Positions 1 through 4,985 of a stretch of 5,000 nt of DNA are shown here, one piece after another. A program made the translations under genes and the position numbers. The stretch covers positions 1 through 5,000 of the forward strand of contig JAGYLT010000204.1 in the NCBI GenBank assembly GCA_018400545.1. The letters are read 5' to 3'. Position 1 is the stretch's first letter; every line of letters starts with the position of its first letter. Source of the stretch: Bacteroidales bacterium. Lineage in GTDB: Bacteria > Bacteroidota > Bacteroidia > Bacteroidales > 4484-276. The notes under the pieces are model-generated. The model saw only the letters and a list, made by a program, of their open reading frames with translations. It ran no database searches and was not told where the DNA came from.

Positions 1-449
1 TTTTTATAAAATTCTTTTTCGAAAGGAAGAATCACAAACATGCGATCAACATATTTTTTGATCTTAAACACCCTGTTCTTTTTCCACGCCCAGATTTGTG
101 GTGAAATATAATAGAACGTGCGGATTTTTTGCTGATGGGCAAATTTCGCAATCCGCAGGTTAAAACCCGGGTAATCAACAAGTATCAGCACATCCGGAAC
201 AAATGACAAGATGTCTTTCTTGCAAAAACTGATATTTCTGAGGATGGTCCTGAGGTTGGCCAAAACCTCAGCAAAACCCATAAATGCAAGGTCGCTGTAA
301 TGTTTCACCAACTCGCCGCCCTGAGCCTCCATACGATCGCCACCCCAAACACGAAATTGCGCATCACGGTCTTTTTGCTTCAGATGAAACATCAGATTGG
401 ATGCATGCAAATCGCCGGAAGCTTCACCGGCAATAATGTAATACTTCAT
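1..449 (-). CDS. lpxB: Lipid-A-disaccharide synthase, N-terminal part (cut by window edge)
   Basis: LpxB is a GT19-family glycosyltransferase that joins UDP-2,3-diacylglucosamine to lipid X to make the lipid A disaccharide, working at the cytoplasmic face of the inner membrane. Only the first 149 codons are present, about 40% of a family length near 380. The translation begins MKYYIIAGEASGDLHAS, with the family motif GEASGD at residues 8-13. It continues with MGFAEVL at 57-63, VDYPGFN at 91-97 (D92 lines up with the catalytic aspartate of the E. coli enzyme, D98) and YYISPQIWAW at 113-122, the expected sugar-nucleotide region. The ATG at 449 is the only sensible start because GEASGD must lie close to the N-terminus. 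It comes 1 nt after the TGA of the upstream small gene (TGATATG) with no Shine-Dalgarno, suggesting translational coupling. Last gene seen of the DUF502-surE-lpxB operon. No frame break is seen. Confidence 0.96.
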   Translation of the reverse strand, partial: MKYYIIAGEASGDLHASNLMFHLKQKDRDAQFRVWGGDRMEAQGGELVKHYSDLAFMGFAEVLANLRTILRNISFCKKDILSFVPDVLILVDYPGFNLRIAKFAHQQKIRTFYYISPQIWAWKKNRVFKIKKYVDRMFVILPFEKEFYK

Positions 450-450
450 A

Positions 451-732
451 TCAGTGTTGGAATGTAAAAAACAAAATCACCATCACGAAAGTAACCGCCA
501 GGATACTCTTTCCGGTTTTCACCATCTTAATATTTACCAGGTAATACCGCATAAGCAACAGGTTTGCCGAAAGCGAAAGCAGATAGAAACGCTCCATACG
601 GAATGGGTGCAAATTCATGATGGCCGTGATAAACTGGAAGAAATAATGCAAAACGAAAAGTGCAAGAAACGGAGATACCAGTGCGATGAAAGCACCGAAG
701 GCCCATGAGTTTTTCCTGATTGTATTTTCCAT
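451..732 (-). CDS. Small three-helix membrane protein between surE and lpxB
   Basis: I do not recognise a named family. The 93-residue product starting MENTIRKNSW is strongly hydrophobic, with likely membrane segments at about residues 11-37, 49-66 and 76-91. A short basic N-terminus (R6, K7) and a basic stretch at 69-75 (KMVKTGK) set the topology. It has no signal peptide cleavage site or catalytic motif. The ATG at 732 is preferred. In-frame TTG (750) and GTG (747) codons would add up to six residues, but the ATG gives the usual polar lead into the first helix. The gene sits 29 nt after surE, and its TGA stop is 1 nt from the lpxB ATG, so it is almost certainly co-transcribed and probably translationally coupled to lpxB. 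By position it may assist lipid A synthesis or envelope maintenance, but this is inference. Coding status rests on context and hydrophobic periodicity, not homology. Confidence 0.75.
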   Translation of the reverse strand: MENTIRKNSWAFGAFIALVSPFLALFVLHYFFQFITAIMNLHPFRMERFYLLSLSANLLLMRYYLVNIKMVKTGKSILAVTFVMVILFFTFQH

Positions 733-761
733 GTTCCGTAAATCCACCAAAACTTAAGTAT

Positions 762-1571
762 CTATTTCTTTTGTTTCGCTAAAGGTTTGTCTGCTTTCTT
801 TTCACCCAGAAAATCATAGTCGTTAATTACCGAAATGGCTTCATGATCTGTCAGGTCAAATTTCATGGGAACTACCGAGATATAATTCTTGTCCATGGCC
901 CATGTGTCGGTGCCCTGCTTATGATCAGGATTGCTAAACACGCCGGTAATCCAGTAATAATCGCGGCCCCGCGGGTCTTTTCGTTCATCAAATTCCTCAA
1001 CCCACGATCCGAGTGCCTGGCGACAAACCGAAATGCCTTTGATAGGTTCATCCGAAATTTTGGGAATATTCACATTCAGGCAAACGCCTTTTGGTAATCC
1101 ACGGTTCAATATTTCGGCTGCTATTCTGGCCACAAATTCTTCGCTATGCTGAAATTCGGCATGATGGGAATAGTCGTTTAATGAAAAGCCTATGGCGGGG
1201 ATTTTATCGATGGCAGCTTCAATTACGGCAGCCATGGTTCCGGAATACACCACATTGATGGATGCATTTGAACCGTGATTAATCCCCGATACCAGAAGGT
1301 CAGGGTTACCACGCAAAACGATTTTTGTACCCAACTTCACGCAATCAACCGGGGTTCCGTTACAACTGAATTCGCGGTATCCTTTACTTTCTTCGATAAG
1401 GCGCAGGCGCAACGGCTCCGAAACGGTGATGGCATGGCTTTGGGCCGATCGCGGAGAATCAGGCGCAACTACAACCACATCCCCCAGTTTTCGCATAATC
1501 CGGATAAGTGTGCGAATACCCGGTGCATTAACGCCATCATCGTTGGTAACTAATATCAAAGGTTTTTTCAT
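762..1571 (-). CDS. surE: 5'/3'-nucleotidase SurE
   Basis: SurE is a metal-dependent cytosolic phosphatase that removes phosphate from nucleoside 5'- and 3'-monophosphates and, in some species, short polyphosphate. The 269-residue product has the complete family signature: TNDDG at residues 9-13 (metal-binding D11 and D12), the PDSPRSAQS loop at 38-45 (S42 is the expected metal ligand), NGTPVDC at 71-77, SGINHG at 95-100 (N98, fourth ligand) and YSGT at 109-112. It is slightly longer than most homologues (about 250) because of a lysine-rich tail ending PLAKQKK. The ATG at 1571 places the NDDG motif at the normal distance from the N-terminus. It follows the DUF502 gene by 18 nt and has no clear Shine-Dalgarno. 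A five-codon ORF (1585-1568) ends in TGA overlapping the surE ATG. Second gene of the operon; a SurE-LpxB neighbourhood is common in Bacteroidota. Confidence 0.97.
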   Translation of the reverse strand: MKKPLILVTNDDGVNAPGIRTLIRIMRKLGDVVVVAPDSPRSAQSHAITVSEPLRLRLIEESKGYREFSCNGTPVDCVKLGTKIVLRGNPDLLVSGINHGSNASINVVYSGTMAAVIEAAIDKIPAIGFSLNDYSHHAEFQHSEEFVARIAAEILNRGLPKGVCLNVNIPKISDEPIKGISVCRQALGSWVEEFDERKDPRGRDYYWITGVFSNPDHKQGTDTWAMDKNYISVVPMKFDLTDHEAISVINDYDFLGEKKADKPLAKQKK

Positions 1572-1589
1572 AATTCAATTTTCATAATA

Positions 1590-2177
1590 TTAAACTTTGG
1601 TAACACCTGCCGAAATCACATATTTCATCACATCGGTGGCGGAAGCATCTATCGGCGTTACATTTTCCGCCGGCACGATAAACAAGTTTCCCGACCATGC
1701 ATAAGAATGCGGCAGGTAAACGGCAATCTTTTTTTCCTTTATGCCGATCTCCGAAAGGTCATCGTTGGTAATAAAACCCACTTTTTCAAGGGCGCCATCG
1801 GCACTTACCTTCACCAGCACCGGCTTATTGAATCGCCTTTTCTGCCCCACAAATGCCGACAGCAAATCCTTCACCGAAGTATAAATAATTTTAATGAGTG
1901 GTGCCCGGCTGATGAGCCGGTCGAAATAATTTGCAACCGGCCTGAACAGAAAGGAAGAGCCCATAAAACCCACCAAAAGGATGATAATCAAAACCGAAAC
2001 GAATCCCAGCCCAGGGATACTAAGACCAAGGTATTCTTCCAGATAATCGATCAGCAAGCCATCTATCCAGATAAACAGCACATAAATGGCGTAAATGGTA
2101 ATGGCCAAAGGGCCGATGTATAGCAGGCCCTGGAAAAAATAGTTGACGATTCTGTTGGTAATTCCTGTTGTTTTCAT
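1590..2177 (-). CDS. DUF502 family inner-membrane protein
   Basis: The 195-residue product fits the DUF502 family, whose biochemical role is not established. Two membrane segments are clear, at about 15-38 and 54-78. They are joined by a short acidic loop (DYLEEYLG, 44-51) and followed by a soluble C-terminal half. Family-like features are the GPLAIT turn in helix 1 (22-27), RPVANYFDRLI (79-89), PLIKIIYTSVKDLLSAF (93-109), a PHSYAWSGNLFIVP block (156-169) and a C-terminal YVISAGV (186-192). The length is normal for the family and the frame is intact. The ATG at 2177 is preceded directly by AGGA, too close to act as a normal Shine-Dalgarno. It is the first gene of the operon, 18 nt ahead of surE, and a TAATTTTG promoter element lies just upstream. 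Neighbouring lpxB hints at an envelope role, but that is inference. Confidence 0.93.
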   Translation of the reverse strand: MKTTGITNRIVNYFFQGLLYIGPLAITIYAIYVLFIWIDGLLIDYLEEYLGLSIPGLGFVSVLIIILLVGFMGSSFLFRPVANYFDRLISRAPLIKIIYTSVKDLLSAFVGQKRRFNKPVLVKVSADGALEKVGFITNDDLSEIGIKEKKIAVYLPHSYAWSGNLFIVPAENVTPIDASATDVMKYVISAGVTKV

Positions 2178-2191
2178 TCCTGAAATTTCGG

Positions 2192-2223
2192 CAAAATTAG
2201 ATAAATGATTTTACCCATCCTAA
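2192..2223 (-). promoter_or_regulatory. Probable promoter of the DUF502-surE-lpxB operon
   Basis: On the minus strand TAATTTTG (2199-2192) matches the Bacteroidota -7 consensus TAnnTTTG exactly. A TTAG (2223-2220) lies 20 nt upstream, three of four bases of the -33 consensus TTTG. Transcription would start near 2188, leaving a leader of only about 10 nt before the ATG at 2177. The pepD terminator upstream means that the operon needs its own promoter in this gap. The match is by eye, and an 8-base motif with two free positions occurs by chance in A/T-rich DNA. Confidence 0.5.
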
Positions 2224-2302
2224 GTCAGCTTTTCAGCAAGCGTAAATCATGATTTTTCAGATTAACAAATCTTCACCTGAAAAGTTATATTTTAACTTAT
2301 TC

Positions 2303-2329
2303 TATTCATAAAAACATCTTTTGAATAGT
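2303..2329. repeat. 7-bp inverted repeat in the intergenic region upstream of DUF502
   Basis: CTATTCA (2303-2309) and TGAATAG (2323-2329) form a perfect 7-bp inverted repeat with a 13-nt A/T-rich spacer. It lies about 100 bp upstream of the putative operon promoter and about 40 bp past the pepD terminator. It has no T-tract and is too weak to be a terminator. It could be an operator or chance symmetry in A/T-rich DNA. Apart from this, the promoter and the terminator, I see nothing in the 256-bp gap 2178-2433. Confidence 0.3.
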
Positions 2330-2367
2330 CCAAGTTATATCAGAACAAAAGCGCAAACCATTGCACG

Positions 2368-2407
2368 AAAAAACAAAACCTCTACCTGATGACAGACAGA
2401 GGCTTTG
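2368..2407 (-). terminator. Intrinsic terminator of pepD
   Basis: Read on the minus strand, CAAAGCCTCT (2407-2398) pairs with AGAGGTTTTG (2383-2374) around a 14-nt loop. This gives 10 pairs, one of them a G-U wobble, followed at once by TTTTTT (2373-2368). The wobble forms only in minus-strand RNA; plus-strand RNA has an A-C mismatch there, which supports the orientation. It begins 26 nt past the pepD stop and separates pepD from the downstream operon. Confidence 0.88.
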
Positions 2408-2433
2408 ATTGGTGTATTTTTCAAATAAAAAAT

Positions 2434-3894
2434 CTATTTCTTCGGAACGTGCTTCAGGGTTTCAACGAGGAAATCCCAGAACATTTCCACAGTTTTGATA
2501 TTCACTTTTTCATCCGGTGAGTGGGGATAGCGGATGGTCGGGCCAAACGAAATCATGTCAAGATTCGGATATACACCGCCCAGGAGACCGCATTCAAGGC
2601 CAGCGTGGATAGCCTTAATTTCAGGAATCTTCCCGAACTTGTTGTTGTATATTTCTTTCATTTCGTGGAGGATCGGAGATTCCGGATTTGGTTTCCAACC
2701 CGGATAATCGCCATCAATCACAGTTTCGCCACCGGCAAGGGCAAATACACTGTCGATCATTTCTGTAAGGTCATATTTGGCTGAATCCACAGAACTTCTT
2801 ACGAGGCTTAATGCTGACGCCTCACCATCTTTAATTTTTGCAACAGCCAGGTTTGTGGATGTTTCCACGAGGCCTTCCATATCGTTGCTCATCCTGATCA
2901 CGCCGTTGGGGCATGCGTGAATGGCGTTGATAAAAGCAGTTTGTGATTTTTCATCCATCACTTTCCCAATGGCTGTGGATGATTCGGCGGTTACTTTTAG
3001 ATCAGGGTCAACGGTTGAATACTCATTCTTTACCATTTTTTCATAATCACGCACAAATTTCAGGAAGGCATCTTCATTGCCTTTGCTGATGGTGACGAAA
3101 GCATGTGCTTCGCGTGGAATGGCGTTGCGAAGGCTTCCCCCTTCCACTTCCGAAATCCTGAGTTCGTAATCTGCAGCAGCTTTGCGCATAAGACGGAAAA
3201 GAAGTTTATTGGCATTACCGCGGAATAATGGAATATCAATTCCTGAGTGGCCACCTTTTAAACCGGAAACTGTAATTTTATAAGGCATTGCATCTGCAGG
3301 TGCATCCACCTCATTGTATTTCAGGATTGAGTTTGCATTGATACCACCTGCGCATCCAATGTAAAGTTCTCCTTCATCTTCTGAATCCATGTTCAACAGA
3401 ATATCGCCCTCAAGGATTCCGGGCTTCAATCCAAAGGCACCGGTCATACCGGTTTCTTCATCAATTGTAAACAGGGCTTCGATGGGGCCATGTTCCAAAT
3501 CTTTGGCTTCGAGCACTGCCATAGCCGCAGCTACACCCATGCCATTATCAGCTCCGAGGGTTGTGCCGTTTGCCGTAACCCACTCGCCGTCAATATAAGC
3601 TTCAATGGGATCAGTATCGAAATTAAATTCTTTATCGCTGTTTGCCTGCGGAACCATGTCGAGGTGGCCCTGCAATACCACGCATTTACGATCTTCCATG
3701 CCTGGCGTGGCAGGCTTTTTTATGATTACGTTACCCACTTCATCAACGATGGTTTCCAGTTCGAGCTTTTCGCCAAACTCTTTTACCACCTGAATAATGC
3801 GTTCTTCTTTTTTTGAAGGCCGCGGAACCTGGGTTAAAGTTTCGAAGTGTTTCCAAAGGGAATTGGGTTTCAAACTGCTTAAATCCTTATTCAT
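2434..3894 (-). CDS. pepD: Cytosol non-specific dipeptidase (M20C family aminoacyl-histidine dipeptidase)
   Basis: PepD hydrolyses dipeptides with broad specificity, including Xaa-His substrates such as carnosine, in the cytosol with a two-metal (zinc) centre. The 486-residue product is the normal family length. The metal and catalytic set is complete: QGHLDM at 75-80 (ligand H77, D79), GADNG at 114-118 (bridging D116), DEETGM at 145-150 (general base E146, ligand E147), NMDSED at 168-173 (ligand D170) and RYPHSPDE at 455-462 (ligand H458). All sit about three residues before their Vibrio PepD counterparts. The GGHSGIDI block at 214-221 belongs to the lid/dimerisation domain, roughly residues 200-390. 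The ATG at 3894 follows AAGGAG with a 5-nt spacer, the best ribosome site in the window. Its own promoter element and terminator suggest a monocistronic gene for peptide use and amino-acid recycling. Confidence 0.97.
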   Translation of the reverse strand: MNKDLSSLKPNSLWKHFETLTQVPRPSKKEERIIQVVKEFGEKLELETIVDEVGNVIIKKPATPGMEDRKCVVLQGHLDMVPQANSDKEFNFDTDPIEAYIDGEWVTANGTTLGADNGMGVAAAMAVLEAKDLEHGPIEALFTIDEETGMTGAFGLKPGILEGDILLNMDSEDEGELYIGCAGGINANSILKYNEVDAPADAMPYKITVSGLKGGHSGIDIPLFRGNANKLLFRLMRKAAADYELRISEVEGGSLRNAIPREAHAFVTISKGNEDAFLKFVRDYEKMVKNEYSTVDPDLKVTAESSTAIGKVMDEKSQTAFINAIHACPNGVIRMSNDMEGLVETSTNLAVAKIKDGEASALSLVRSSVDSAKYDLTEMIDSVFALAGGETVIDGDYPGWKPNPESPILHEMKEIYNNKFGKIPEIKAIHAGLECGLLGGVYPNLDMISFGPTIRYPHSPDEKVNIKTVEMFWDFLVETLKHVPKK

Positions 3895-3899
3895 GTTTT

Positions 3900-3905
3900 C
3901 TCCTT
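3900..3905 (-). promoter_or_regulatory. Shine-Dalgarno of pepD
   Basis: On the minus strand AAGGAG (3905-3900) stands 5 nt before the ATG at 3894. This fixes the start and is unusual here, since the other genes in the window lack a clear ribosome site. Confidence 0.8.
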
Positions 3906-3938
3906 GTTAATAAATTATTTAAAATGATTTGCGATCGG

Positions 3939-3946
3939 CAAATGTA
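3939..3946 (-). promoter_or_regulatory. Probable -7 element of the pepD promoter
   Basis: The minus-strand TACATTTG (3946-3939) fits the Bacteroidota -7 consensus TAnnTTTG exactly. Transcription would start near 3935, giving a leader of about 40 nt that includes the ribosome site. No good -33 TTTG lies at 19-21 nt: TTAA is at the right distance, and a TTTG is found 25 nt upstream. The preceding terminator at 4028-4063 makes a promoter between it and pepD likely. Confidence 0.5.
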
Positions 3947-4027
3947 TTGAATTTGATTGTAAAAATTAACCCAAAAAGGTTGATTTTGTTGTGCTTTTCT
4001 GAAATCATTGCGCATACCATCTCCGTT

Positions 4028-4063
4028 TAAGAAAAAGCCCCGCATCGCTTTATGCAGGGCTTT
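4028..4063 (-). terminator. Intrinsic terminator of the candidate small RNA
   Basis: On the minus strand AAAGCCCTGCAT (4063-4052) pairs with ATGCGGGGCTTT (4045-4034) around a 6-nt loop AAAGCG. This is a 12-bp stem with one internal U-G wobble, running into TTTTTC. In plus-strand RNA the same position is a C-A mismatch, and there is no comparable T-run beyond it, so the hairpin points in the minus direction. It lies upstream of pepD and 109 nt past the vapC stop, so it ends either the candidate small RNA or read-through from vapBC. Confidence 0.87.
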
Positions 4064-4128
4064 GAAGGTTTTCTGCTGAGGCATACAATGCTGCTTTGGT
4101 CAAATCAAGCCTGGCCGGGTACCTCAGC
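4030..4128 (-). ncRNA. Candidate small RNA of about 100 nt, possibly SRP (4.5S)-like
   Basis: No plausible protein is encoded here, yet the segment is bounded by a near-consensus promoter and a strong terminator. The predicted start (about 4128) coincides with GCTGAGG (4128-4122), which pairs perfectly with CCTCAGC (4081-4075) to enclose a 40-nt internal part. A short linker and the terminator hairpin follow. Within the enclosed part, GTACCCGGCCAGGCTTG followed by CAAAGCAGC resembles the conserved core of bacterial SRP RNA (CCAGG on one side, AGCAGC on the other, closing a short apical stem). The usual GNRA-type tetraloop is not evident: the apical loop appears to be ATTTGAC. The 54-nt hairpin is also shorter than normal 4.5S RNAs. 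I am fairly confident of an RNA-like transcription unit and much less so of the SRP identity. It could also be a regulatory RNA. Confidence 0.5.
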
Positions 4129-4131
4129 CGC

Positions 4132-4162
4132 CAAATTATATAATGAAACCGCTTGATACAAA
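4132..4162 (-). promoter_or_regulatory. Near-consensus promoter of the candidate small RNA
   Basis: On the minus strand TTTG (4162-4159) is followed after 18 nt by TATAATTTG (4140-4132). This agrees closely with the Bacteroidota pattern TTTG-N19-21-TAnnTTTG, with the AT of the -7 box shifted by one base. It also contains a perfect TATAAT. It is the best promoter in the window, begins 9 nt past the vapC stop and drives no protein-coding gene directly. Its -33 element lies inside the 15-bp direct repeat. Confidence 0.65.
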
Positions 4163-4169
4163 AAAAGCC
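4155..4169. repeat. 15-bp direct repeat, inner copy (vapC end)
   Basis: GATACAAAAAAAGCC occurs here and again at 4986-5000, enclosing the complete toxin-antitoxin pair and its promoter. This copy lies 2 bp past the vapC stop and carries the -33 TTTG (minus strand) of the small RNA promoter. Seven of the 15 bases are an A-run, which lowers its statistical weight. Confidence 0.55.
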
Positions 4170-4171
4170 TT

Positions 4172-4588
4172 TTATTCCATCGTATCCTTTCGTTCAAACC
4201 AATTCTCCATTTGCAGATCGTTTAAATATTTGAAATCATTGACGTTGTCGGTGACTAAGGTCAGATTATTTTCTATGGCTGTTATGCCAATCATCAAGTC
4301 AAATTCGTCATGCATCGGAGTTCCGTTTTTTCTTAACCGAACTTTTTCTCTTGCATATCTTTCAACAATACCATAAATCGGAATTATCGATAAACCATTG
4401 ATAAACTTAGCAACAGCGCTATGTGATTTTTTCGGGTTATCGCTGTTCTCCGCACCATATTTGAGTTCAAAAACTGTTAACTCAGAAATGAAACAATTCT
4501 CAATTCCTTTTCCTTTGATTAATTTGTCAAGGTTCAATTTTCCGCGAAGGAAAAAAACACAAATGTTAGTGTCCAATAAATACTGCAT
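4172..4588 (-). CDS. vapC: VapC-like PIN-domain toxin ribonuclease
   Basis: VapC toxins are Mg2+-dependent endoribonucleases that cut specific RNAs (tRNA or rRNA in studied cases) when not held by their antitoxin. The 138-residue product is a single PIN domain of typical length. It opens MQYLLDTNI, with D6 as first acidic ligand and N8 in the usual DTN motif. It has TVFELKYGA at 38-46 (E41, second ligand), DEFDLMIGITA at 94-104 (D97, third ligand) and LVTDNVNDF at 111-119 (D114, with D118 nearby). The acidic centre is complete, so it should be active. The ATG at 4588 places D6 in the canonical N-terminal strand. The upstream antitoxin stop is 7 nt away and AAGG lies in the gap, indicating coupled translation. 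The cleaved RNA cannot be told from sequence. The gene is visibly richer in A/T than pepD or surE, consistent with horizontal transfer. Confidence 0.92.
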   Translation of the reverse strand: MQYLLDTNICVFFLRGKLNLDKLIKGKGIENCFISELTVFELKYGAENSDNPKKSHSAVAKFINGLSIIPIYGIVERYAREKVRLRKNGTPMHDEFDLMIGITAIENNLTLVTDNVNDFKYLNDLQMENWFERKDTME

Positions 4589-4595
4589 AACCTTG

Positions 4596-4835
4596 CTAAA
4601 GTTTTAAATCTATTCGGTTGAACTTTCTACTTTCTTTGAGTTCCTTGTTTATTAATTCGGCTGGTTTTTCCGAACCAAAAGCTCCAAAAGATTTAAAAAA
4701 TTCAGCAGCTCTATTTTTCCGATCTCTTTTTAATGATTTGGCAAGTTTTTCAAGCAGCTCTATTTTACTATTTGAATTTAAACCTTCAAAAAGATTTGAA
4801 TATGTTTCTATGATATATTTTTCAGCAACTGTCAT
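4596..4835 (-). CDS. Putative VapB-type antitoxin of the PIN toxin
   Basis: This 79-residue, highly charged and mostly helical protein precedes the PIN toxin by 7 nt on the same strand, the usual antitoxin-first order. Residues 4-17 and about 22-37 (SKIELLEKLAKSLK) look like amphipathic helices. The C-terminal part, AEFFKSFGAFGSEKPAELIN followed by ESRKFNR (68-74), resembles the toxin-binding tail of VapB-like antitoxins: an aromatic/Gly patch, then a helix ending in an ESR-x-x-x-R motif. I see no clear AbrB or ribbon-helix-helix DNA-binding domain at the N-terminus, so a family name is not assigned. The likely job is to bind and block the PIN active site and perhaps to repress its own promoter. 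The ATG at 4835 has no Shine-Dalgarno and follows a promoter element by about 20 nt. The function is inferred mainly from position. Confidence 0.75.
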   Translation of the reverse strand: MTVAEKYIIETYSNLFEGLNSNSKIELLEKLAKSLKRDRKNRAAEFFKSFGAFGSEKPAELINKELKESRKFNRIDLKL

Positions 4836-4855
4836 TGTTCAATACTAATTTATTA

Positions 4856-4863
4856 CAAAGCTA
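4856..4863 (-). promoter_or_regulatory. Probable -7 element of the toxin-antitoxin promoter
   Basis: The minus-strand TAGCTTTG (4863-4856) matches TAnnTTTG exactly. Transcription would begin near 4852, about 17 nt before the antitoxin ATG. The -33 region is weak: CTGG lies 20 nt upstream and falls inside the left arm of the 9-bp inverted repeat at 4881-4889, so a repressor bound there could block polymerase. Confidence 0.5.
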
Positions 4864-4880
4864 TATTTTTTTAATAAACT

Positions 4881-4954
4881 TTTCCAGGGAAATTAATCCG
4901 GAAGAATTTCATAAACATGATGTAACCAAAGTTTCACCTCCCATGCCCTGGAAA
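4881..4954. repeat. 9-bp inverted repeat upstream of the antitoxin gene
   Basis: TTTCCAGGG (4881-4889) and CCCTGGAAA (4946-4954) are perfect inverted copies separated by 56 bp. The arm nearest the antitoxin overlaps the -33 region of its promoter. It could be an operator pair for autoregulation, a hairpin in an RNA read on the minus strand, or part of a small interspersed element. I see no gene between the arms or in the rest of 4864-5000. Confidence 0.45.
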
Positions 4955-4985
4955 TCAGCTACAAACCTCTGAAATGATACCACCA

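Noticed and set aside
454..708. Plus-strand ORF of 84 codons opposite the small membrane protein
   Set aside because: Its composition is unconvincing (runs of His, Lys and Gln) and it lies antisense to an ORF with clear membrane-helix periodicity in an operon.
1707..2123. Plus-strand ORF of 138 codons opposite the DUF502 gene
   Set aside because: An antisense shadow of a recognisable family member. Its protein is rich in polar residues without a domain pattern.
3490..3816. Plus-strand ORFs opposite pepD (108, 69 and 62 codons)
   Set aside because: They overlap each other in different frames opposite a well-conserved enzyme, as expected of shadows.
3887..4084. 65-codon minus-strand ORF beginning MPQQKTFKALHKAM
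   Set aside because: It runs through the terminator hairpin and the 3' half of the candidate RNA, covers the pepD promoter and ribosome site, and resembles no protein.
4082..4128. tRNA gene in the vapC-pepD spacer
   Set aside because: The spacer has a closing stem and structured RNA look, but no T-loop TTCGA motif, no anticodon arm at the right spacing and no cloverleaf.
4155..4171. T-run after vapC as its terminator
   Set aside because: On the minus strand GGCTTTTTTTG follows the vapC stop, but no GCC-containing left arm pairs with it, so there is no hairpin. The run is better read as part of the repeat and the -33 box.
4143..4376. Plus-strand ORF of 77 codons opposite vapC
   Set aside because: Antisense to the conserved PIN domain, with no family resemblance. 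The small ORFs opposite vapC and the antitoxin at 4398-4607 and 4618-4848 are rejected for the same reason.
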